A DNA stretch of 64,000 nt from Fimbriimonadaceae bacterium. Lineage in GTDB: Bacteria; Armatimonadota; UBA10988. Made by a program: the position numbers and the translations under genes. The notes beneath the pieces were generated by a model. It was given only the letters and a program-made list of their open reading frames with translations, made no database searches and was not told where the DNA came from. Each line of letters starts with the position of its first letter. The first letter of the stretch is position 1. The DNA lies in the NCBI GenBank assembly GCA_020850355.1, contig JADZEX010000037.1, positions 1-64,000 on the forward strand. Reading direction: 5' to 3'. Shown in pieces: positions 26,001 through 30,844 of this stretch.

Positions 26001-26418
26001 CGACGCGCGACTGCGGCTGAAGGTCTACGAACTGGGTGAAGGCGTCACGGCGCGGCTGGAGGAGGTGATCGCGCAGATCGATCGCGCCCGCACCAGCAAC
26101 AGCCCCGACTGTCTGGCGCAGCGCTTGGATGTCTGGTCGCGCGACGGGCAGGCCTCCGGCGTGCTGCTGACCCGCTTGCCTTACGAGGATGCGCTGAGCC
26201 TGCTGACCAGCTTTGCCCTGGAGTACGGGATTCGCTGCCGGATCGAGTTCCAGCACCATTACGCCGACTTCAAGCGGGCGGGCGACACGATTGTCGGCGG
26301 GGTGGCCCAGACCGACGGCTGGTTCTGCCGCTTCTGCGGCGTCTACCACGGCGGCACCGTGCCGGCCGGCAATCGGACCTGTTCGCAGTGCCGCAACCTG
26401 CAGGCCACGGCCCGCTGA
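23026..26418 (+). CDS. Large FtsZ/tubulin-superfamily GTPase (Tubulin_2-like) with C-terminal zinc ribbon
   Basis: The 1130-residue protein starts with a tubulin-type nucleotide-binding domain. LALGGTGQNIL (G14-G17) is the first loop, YVDTDQGNKDA (43-53) corresponds to the FtsZ T3 region, and ASAGGGTGSS (G178-S184) is the tubulin/FtsZ signature. After about residue 400 the protein is a long Arg/Leu-rich alpha-helical region, unlike FtsZ. It ends with four cysteines in two CxxC pairs (1101/1104 and 1119/1122), a zinc ribbon. It has no signal peptide, so it is cytosolic. It matches the 'tubulin-like' family previously linked by genome context to VWA proteins in a predicted membrane-remodelling system. 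Length is near that family's 1000 or more residues. The start GTG has AGGGAGG upstream. Confidence 0.82.
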   Translation: MDIAVNPTLVLALGGTGQNILNRLRRRIRQRLGTDRLPLVEYVYVDTDQGNKDAGEATGDGIPIGLSPQVAADLADLQGRAALELDLASWLSEDALDRLRRGTLGGAQGFRQLGRVSFLASQKLRELSTQLRERVGNLLEARQEHLHKELPNLQPKYLRHRLQGAGPKVFLYVLASAGGGTGSSCLIDVGYFVRRALRESGYEADVRLIGVALLASSAFEEQHQYRYNSGGVLTELNHYLRRPAYKAAYPLAFPGDPLRPDLPRGDRLFGVATMLPFDYQYVVQPATMHGGSLDPDNPPRAMAHLEQKVAEMILADTLFAAAPGAMEYDRASVPPSPPAVVQRVLKGELESRRIDFAGRARKVNYDGRYPTDLLTFGVSCYEFPAALHHVLAFGTAVRELAGRWSSSPRRDPNAGPDDLGQPLANLRLRTWMDRLTLLADEREYAEQRSREAGGDQLLRALLELPDSDPRQQLLAAATLQAAGQETRPEAWLQSRRGAVDSLLVEVADTPLPGQPGAVAARLRDRRQQLAGWSPAGLPYQVAKDLLDLAFDADAGPGAALVLAERLAARLRLELDWVRLCQQDPAAPTPAVVRAAEQRRDWLLVGWHHHVGAPPDTGGVAAEAWQHANQRLLRLVLQGKAAVLEGCLAAVERLRPRLRNLRDWLAAWPARLPDPNDPDYQINGEEAGYVLRDEALLAQFARLDGLADGLRQALGQVPLYRQLLDDIAHGLPSTAADGGPALLLEGPPLDRRRNQPDFSALEAIEAAVFEAIGARRDGPYQQEVIELLNRRAAAAGTALPNLQAEASPLLQFEANNTGYAMDCRFGGDVELWQLLAAADSLGYEQFEQTITRQQGGVRFPDTPETKMQQVDTMIPAVVTVLRHRIGIVSPLINGYDEGTVRRLLRNAAHPALTDTRIRPPLEPNLLWECGFKILGGLILGHQVVFDVEDQRFLFSYNVRDKAGFSRTQKLTLPMEFDAAYEQLALADQDLAELDARLRLKVYELGEGVTARLEEVIAQIDRARTSNSPDCLAQRLDVWSRDGQASGVLLTRLPYEDALSLLTSFALEYGIRCRIEFQHHYADFKRAGDTIVGGVAQTDGWFCRFCGVYHGGTVPAGNRTCSQCRNLQATAR

Positions 26419-26435
26419 CCACCGGAGAACAACAG

Positions 26436-27836
26436 ATGCGCCGGCCCAACATCCTGCTGCTCTACACCGACCAGCAGCGCTGGGACGCTGTCGGCTGCAA
26501 TGGCAACACCGACCTGCAGACCCCACACCTCGACGCCCTGGCCGCTGCCGGCACCAACTGCACGCACTGCTTTGTGCAGAACCCGGTCTGCATGCCCAGC
26601 CGGGTCAGCTTCCTGACCGGCCGCTATCCCAGCAGCTTGGGAATCACCCACATGGGGGTCCCCGTGCCGCCCGACACGCTGACCCTGCCGCGGATGCTGC
26701 GGCCCTACGGCTACCGCACCGCGAACCTCGGCAAGCTGCACTTCCAGCCTCACGCCAATCGCGACCACCGCGCCCCGCACCCCGACTACGGCTTCGACGA
26801 ACTGGTTCTGAGCGATGAGCCGGGCGTCTACGAAGACGCCTACCGGGCCTGGGTGCGCGCCATGGCGCCCGACCAGTTGCCGCACCTGAGCGTCGGGCTG
26901 CCGCCTGCGACCGCCGTCTGGTACCGCCAGATGGGCCTCCGCGACAGCGTGCCCCACCCTTCCGAGGGCGGCCGCTTCGACACCAAGGGGCCGCGGGCCT
27001 TTCCGGGCGACGAGCGCTACACCCACAGCGCCTTCGTCGGCGAGATGACCTGCCAGTTCTTGCGGCAGCAGGACCCGCGGACGCCGTTTCTGTGCATCGC
27101 TGGGTTCTACTCGCCGCACTCTCCGTGGGTCGCGCCGCAGCGCTGGCTGGAGGCTTACGACCCGGCGCGGCTGCGGCTGCCCAGCTTCCCGCCGGAGGTT
27201 GAGGCGCGGCGCGGCGGCGACTTCGACGACCACCACCTGCGCGGCGCGCGGCAGGGTTACTACGCGATGGTCAGCGAGGTCGACGCGCAGGTCGGGCGCA
27301 TCCTGGCCACCCTCGAGCAGCAGGGCCTGGCCGAGGAGACGCTGGTGGTGTTCACCAGCGACCACGGCGACTGGCTCGGCGAACACCTGCGGTACGGCAA
27401 GGGCTACCCCGGCGACGACGGCTGTACGCGGGTGCCGTTGCTGCTGCGCTGGCCCGGCGGCGGGCAGGCGGGCAGCGTGGTGGACCACCTGGTCGAGCAT
27501 GTCGATGTGCTGCCGACACTGCTGCAGGCCGCCGCCGTGCAGCCCCCGCCGAGTTGTCAGGGCCGTCCTCTGCAGGACCTGCTGGCGGGCGGCGCGGCGC
27601 GGGGCTCGGCGCTCTGTGAGCACCACGGCTGGAAGTCGCTGCGGACCGCGACGCACCGCTACCTGGTCCACGCCGACGGCCGCGAGCTGCTCTACGACCT
27701 GTCTGCGGAGTGGGGTGATTACCGCGACGTGGCCGCCGACCCGGGCCAGGCGGCGGCGCTGTCGGAGCACCGCGGCCGGCTGGCGGTGCGGCTGCTGCAG
27801 CAGGAACAGCCGCTGGAGCGGACCTGGCCCTACTGA
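26436..27836 (+). CDS. Sulfatase (formylglycine-dependent, type I)
   Basis: The 466-residue product carries the type I sulfatase signature C52-M-P-S-R56, whose Cys is converted to formylglycine. Metal-binding aspartates lie in LLLYTDQQRWD near the N-terminus and in FTSDHGDWLGEH (Asp-His pair). FYSPHSPW and GKLHFQPH contribute other active-site positions. No signal peptide is obvious, so it may be cytosolic or exported by another route. Family members remove sulfate esters from glycans or small molecules. The ATG has GGAG upstream and follows the tubulin-like gene by 17 bases, with the GH30 gene 11 bases after. A glycan-desulfating role with that hydrolase is inferred. No maturase (anaerobic SME or FGE) is in the window. 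Confidence 0.92.
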   Translation: MRRPNILLLYTDQQRWDAVGCNGNTDLQTPHLDALAAAGTNCTHCFVQNPVCMPSRVSFLTGRYPSSLGITHMGVPVPPDTLTLPRMLRPYGYRTANLGKLHFQPHANRDHRAPHPDYGFDELVLSDEPGVYEDAYRAWVRAMAPDQLPHLSVGLPPATAVWYRQMGLRDSVPHPSEGGRFDTKGPRAFPGDERYTHSAFVGEMTCQFLRQQDPRTPFLCIAGFYSPHSPWVAPQRWLEAYDPARLRLPSFPPEVEARRGGDFDDHHLRGARQGYYAMVSEVDAQVGRILATLEQQGLAEETLVVFTSDHGDWLGEHLRYGKGYPGDDGCTRVPLLLRWPGGGQAGSVVDHLVEHVDVLPTLLQAAAVQPPPSCQGRPLQDLLAGGAARGSALCEHHGWKSLRTATHRYLVHADGRELLYDLSAEWGDYRDVAADPGQAAALSEHRGRLAVRLLQQEQPLERTWPY

Positions 27837-27847
27837 AGGAGCTGACG

Positions 27848-29356
27848 ATGGCTGGACGGCGAGCGGGACGGCGCAAGCTCGTGCTGGGCGCCCTGGCCGC
27901 CGGCGGTGGGATCGCCTGCCGGCGGCTACGGGCCGCCGGCGACGAGAGCGTGATGCTGCAGCCGGAGCTGCTGGGACAGACCATCGAAGGCTTCGGCGCG
28001 TCCGGCTGCTGGACCTTCGACCCGGTCGGGGTCGCCTGGAGCGCGCCGAACCTGGCGCGCCTGGCCGACCTGCTGTTCAGCCCGGCCGACGGCATCGGCC
28101 TGTCGCTGTGGCGCTTCAACATCGGCGCCGGGCACGCCTGGGCCGGCCAACTGTGGGACCCCTGGCGCGGCGCCGAGTGCTTTCGGCGGACGGCCGACGA
28201 AACCCCCGACTGGTCGCGGCAGGCCGGCCAGCAACGCTTCCTGGACCTGGCCTGGGCCCGCGGCCTGCGGCAGGTGGTTGGGTTCACCAACAGCCCGCCC
28301 GTCTGGCTGACCGTCAACGGCAAGGCGACCGGCGATCAGCAGACCGGGTCGACCAATCTGCGGCCCGGCGCGGCGCCCGAGTTTGCCGCCTTCTTGGCCG
28401 ATGTGGCGGAGCACTTCCAGCGCCGTGGCACCCCGCTGACCACCATCAGCCCCATCAACGAGCCGAACTGGGAGTGGACCGGCGGCGGCCAGGAGGGCTG
28501 TCGGTACAACAACGACGACCTCGTCACGGTGATCCGCGCGGTCCACGCCGAGCTGACCCGCCGCCGGCTCAGCCCCGACCTCGAGACGCCCGAAGCAGGC
28601 GACCTCAACTCGTTGCTGGCCGACGATTTGCACCAGCGGTGGTCGGGCCAGGGGGTCTACCGCGGCGGCAACAACAAGCTCGGCAAAGGCCGGTACGGCG
28701 CTTACTGCAGCACGCTGTTGGAGCCGACCGACCTGCGCCAGATCCTCGGCGGCGCCATTGCCGCGCACTCCTACTGGACCGATCAGGGCGAGCGCAATCT
28801 GGTCGGCCTGCGGCGGACGCTGCGCGAGAATCTCGACCGCCTGGCGCCGGGACTGCGTTATCGACAGACTGAGTATTGCGTGATGGAACACAAGCGCGAC
28901 CTGGGCATGGCGATGGCGTTGCGTGTGGCGCGGGTGATCCACCACGACCTGGCCGACGCCGGCGCCAGCGTCTGGACCTGGTGGCTGGCACTCTCGCCGG
29001 GCGACTACAAGGACGGCCTGCTCTACACCGACTGGAAGCAGACCGGTCAGCAGAACATCCTGGTGTCCAAGACGCTCTGGGCGCTGGGCAACTACAGCCG
29101 CTTCCTGCGTCCCGGCTGGCGCCGGATCGGCTGCACCGCGCCGGCCGGCCTGTTGGCGACGGCCTGGCTCAGCCCGGACAGCCGCCAACAGGCGCTGGTG
29201 GTGGTCAACTCCGGCGGCGAGCGGGCGCTGCGCCTGCCGGCCGGCGCCTGGACGGCCCACGTCACCAGCGCCGCCGCCGATCTGGCCGCGCAGCCGGTGG
29301 GTGCGACCTGCAACCTGCCGGCGCAAGCCGTGGTGACACTCTGCAGCCCGGTCTGA
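27848..29356 (+). CDS. GH30-family glycoside hydrolase
   Basis: The 502-residue product starts with a twin-arginine-like segment (GRRAGRRKLVLGALA), so export may use the Tat or Sec route. The catalytic domain begins with TIEGFGASGCW, the start typical of GH30. The acid/base is E205 in SPINEPNWEW and the nucleophile is E342 in YRQTEYCVM. The C-terminal about 90 residues form the beta-sandwich that accompanies the barrel in GH30. GH30 includes endo-beta-1,6-galactanase, glucuronoxylanase and glucosylceramidase subfamilies. NSPPVWLTVNGK and the motif order are closest to the galactanase type, but this is tentative. It follows the sulfatase gene closely on the same strand. Confidence 0.88.
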   Translation: MAGRRAGRRKLVLGALAAGGGIACRRLRAAGDESVMLQPELLGQTIEGFGASGCWTFDPVGVAWSAPNLARLADLLFSPADGIGLSLWRFNIGAGHAWAGQLWDPWRGAECFRRTADETPDWSRQAGQQRFLDLAWARGLRQVVGFTNSPPVWLTVNGKATGDQQTGSTNLRPGAAPEFAAFLADVAEHFQRRGTPLTTISPINEPNWEWTGGGQEGCRYNNDDLVTVIRAVHAELTRRRLSPDLETPEAGDLNSLLADDLHQRWSGQGVYRGGNNKLGKGRYGAYCSTLLEPTDLRQILGGAIAAHSYWTDQGERNLVGLRRTLRENLDRLAPGLRYRQTEYCVMEHKRDLGMAMALRVARVIHHDLADAGASVWTWWLALSPGDYKDGLLYTDWKQTGQQNILVSKTLWALGNYSRFLRPGWRRIGCTAPAGLLATAWLSPDSRQQALVVVNSGGERALRLPAGAWTAHVTSAAADLAAQPVGATCNLPAQAVVTLCSPV

Positions 29357-29357
29357 C

Positions 29358-30425
29358 CTACCGGCGCGCTGCCGCCAGGAACTCCCGCAAACGCGCCGCG
29401 GGCAGCAAACCGAGCAGACGTCCCTGGTAGACCACCAGCGCGGTGGCACTGCCGGTCGCCGCCAGGTAGGGCTGCACATCGTCCAGCAGGTCGGCCGGGT
29501 GCACCGCCACAAGGCGCTCCGAGCAGTGCTCCTGGACCAGTTCCGCGCCACCGCCACGGGCGACCGCGGCGGCCAGCGCCGGGTGGGCCAGCAAGCCGAC
29601 CACGCGGCCCTCGTGGACCACCGGCAGGTCGCGGTCCGGCCACTGCTGCGCGGCCAGCAGCGTCTCCTGGAGCGTCATCCCCGGCCGCACCACGGTGAAC
29701 TCCGGCAGCATCGCGCGGTGCACCAGCAGGCCGCTGGTGCGGCGCCGGACGTCGTGCAGTTCGGTCCTGGCCCCAATCCAGACGACCACGCCGATGGCCA
29801 TCAGGAACGGACTGCTCAGTCCCAGCAGCCCCGCCAGCACGAACAGCAGCGCCATCGCCTGCCCCGCCCGAGCCGCGATCAGCGTGGCCCGCGGGTACTC
29901 CAGCCGCAGTGCCAGCAGCGCGCGCAGGACCCGCCCGCCGTCCATCGGAAAGGCTGGCAGCAGGTTGAAGACGATCAGCGCCAGATTGACCACGAAGAGC
30001 CGCTCGGCGAGGTTGCCGCTGACCACGCCAAGCTCGCCAAAGGGCTGCCAGGTGGCGGTCAGCACCAACCAGCCCAGCAACGCGGCGGCGATCACCACGT
30101 TCACCGCGGGCCCGGCCAGCGCCACCAGCAGCTCCTGCCAGGGCTCCCGCGGAATGCGCTCAAGCCGGGCGACGCCGCCGACCGGCAGCAGCGTGATGTC
30201 CGCGGTGGCGATCCCGAAGCGCCGGGCGGTGAGCGCATGGCCGTACTCATGCAGCAGCACGCAGCCAAACAGCAGCAACGTGAACAGCAGGCCGAGGAGG
30301 GTCTGGCCCAGCCCATCGCCCGCAGCAAGATGCTGCCAGGCGACCCACAGCAGCAGCAGGCCAAAGCTGCTGTGCAGATAGACGTCGATGCCCCACCAGC
30401 GCCCGATCCGATAGCTCCACTTCAC
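29358..30425 (-). CDS. Site-2 metalloprotease (M50) with tandem CBS domains
   Basis: The 355-residue integral membrane protein has the zinc-binding HEYGH (His59, Glu60, His63) in its second hydrophobic stretch and the third ligand Asp162 in NLLPAFPMDGG, as in SpoIVFB-type site-2 proteases. About six membrane helices span residues 1-215. Two CBS domains (about 220-350; LVHRAMLPEF and LLAHPALAAA) follow and usually sense adenosine nucleotides. It cuts membrane-bound regulators or small peptides inside the bilayer, with the substrate unknown. The start is GTG at 30423-30425 with GAGG about eight bases upstream. An upstream in-frame ATG (30509) would add an unlikely soluble tail. A structured leader or small RNA gene lies directly upstream. 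Confidence 0.9.
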   Translation of the reverse strand: MKWSYRIGRWWGIDVYLHSSFGLLLLWVAWQHLAAGDGLGQTLLGLLFTLLLFGCVLLHEYGHALTARRFGIATADITLLPVGGVARLERIPREPWQELLVALAGPAVNVVIAAALLGWLVLTATWQPFGELGVVSGNLAERLFVVNLALIVFNLLPAFPMDGGRVLRALLALRLEYPRATLIAARAGQAMALLFVLAGLLGLSSPFLMAIGVVVWIGARTELHDVRRRTSGLLVHRAMLPEFTVVRPGMTLQETLLAAQQWPDRDLPVVHEGRVVGLLAHPALAAAVARGGGAELVQEHCSERLVAVHPADLLDDVQPYLAATGSATALVVYQGRLLGLLPAARLREFLAAARR

Positions 30426-30530
30426 GGCTCTGCCTCGTTCCCGGTCCACTGCCTGGTACAGTGCCGCGGCCCGCGCCGTGGTTCCCGGCCCGTGCAACCA
30501 GCGCGTCACATCGTCGCCCCAAATGGCAAA

Positions 30531-30558
30531 CAGGGCCGGGAGCGCACTCCCGGCCCTG
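30531..30558 (-). terminator. 12-bp hairpin followed by a short U run
   Basis: CAGGGCCGGGAG (30531-30542), loop CGCA and CTCCCGGCCCTG (30547-30558) form a perfect stem. On the minus strand the stem is followed by TTTGCCATTT, a weak U-tract. It separates the structured RNA from the M50 gene start 106 bases further on. Confidence 0.6.
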
Positions 30559-30660
30559 CCGGTGACGGCAAGGGTTTCGACCTAACGTCCGATCCGTGCC
30601 CTGCGCGGGCGTCGGAGAGCGGGTCGAGCCCCGTCACGCGAACTTATGCGGATGGTTCGG

Positions 30661-30705
30661 CTAGGCCGTACCGTCACCTCGCTCCAAACGTTCACCACTA
30701 CACAT
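30661..30705 (-). CDS. 14-residue leader peptide ORF with exceptionally long Shine-Dalgarno
   Basis: An ATG at 30703-30705 begins MCSGERLERGDGTA and stops at TAG. It is preceded by GGAGG 11 bases upstream, within an 18-base match to the anti-Shine-Dalgarno end of 16S rRNA. The start codon is flanked by CCAACGT and ACGTTTGG, which can pair. It has no homology that I recognise. It is reported because its initiation signals are stronger than those of any other gene in the window. It may be a leader peptide, or the site may act only as RNA. Confidence 0.35.
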   Translation of the reverse strand: MCSGERLERGDGTA

Positions 30706-30707
30706 AC

Positions 30708-30725
30708 GTTGGATCACCTCCTTTC
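30708..30725 (-). promoter_or_regulatory. 18-base exact complement of the 16S rRNA 3' end (extended Shine-Dalgarno)
   Basis: The minus strand reads GAAAGGAGGTGATCCAAC, which pairs exactly with the usual bacterial 16S 3' terminus. Ordinary Shine-Dalgarno sites here match 4-7 bases. The plus strand therefore contains a 16S-tail look-alike, but the flanking sequence has no 16S helix 44/45, so it is not an rRNA gene fragment of recognisable size. Confidence 0.6.
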
Positions 30726-30737
30726 CGAGCTGCCGCG

Positions 30738-30767
30738 AGCGTACTCAATCGCCGGCGGGCTTGTCAA
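30738..30767 (-). promoter_or_regulatory. Strong sigma-70-type promoter
   Basis: On the minus strand TTGACA (30767-30762), an 18-base spacer and TACGCT (30743-30738) form a promoter with a perfect -35 hexamer and a TAnnnT -10. The predicted start is near 30731, giving a short leader that begins just before the long ribosome-binding complement. Confidence 0.65.
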
Positions 30768-30844
30768 GTGCCTCACGCGAGTCCGTCCGGGCCGCAGCAG
30801 GCCGCCCGCTGCGGGAGTCGAACCAACCTCTGGGAGAGGCTCCG

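Larger units (their letters stand above)
30525..30731 (-). ncRNA. Structured leader or small RNA upstream of the M50 gene
   Basis: A transcript from the promoter at 30738-30767 would start near 30731 and run to a hairpin ending at 30531. In order it carries an 18-base complement of the 16S rRNA 3' end (30708-30725), a 14-codon ORF (30661-30705) and a nested long hairpin (30562-30637). The hairpin's helices are GTGACGG/CCGTCAC, TCGACC/GGTCGA, TCCGA/TCGGA and GCCC/GGGC. A 12-bp terminator-like hairpin (30531-30558) follows, then UUUGCC. If termination is efficient it is a roughly 205-nt RNA, and if not it is the leader of the site-2 protease gene. No known RNA family (tmRNA, RNase P, SRP, 6S, riboswitch) was recognised. 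Confidence 0.45.

Noticed and set aside
30562-30637. tmRNA 5'-like start (GGTGACGGCAAGGGTTTCGACC)
   Set aside because: The phrase recalls the tmRNA 5' end, but no tag ORF, pseudoknots or T-arm/CCA 3' end follow in a suitable distance.
30709-30725. Fragment of a 16S rRNA gene on the plus strand
   Set aside because: Only the last 17-18 bases match the usual 16S tail. Nothing upstream resembles helix 44/45 or the end loop, so an rRNA gene is not called. The match is kept as a regulatory observation.
30812-30826. tRNA T-arm-like GGGAGTCGAACC on the plus strand
   Set aside because: The five-base T-stem does not pair and no acceptor, D-arm or anticodon arm is found around it.
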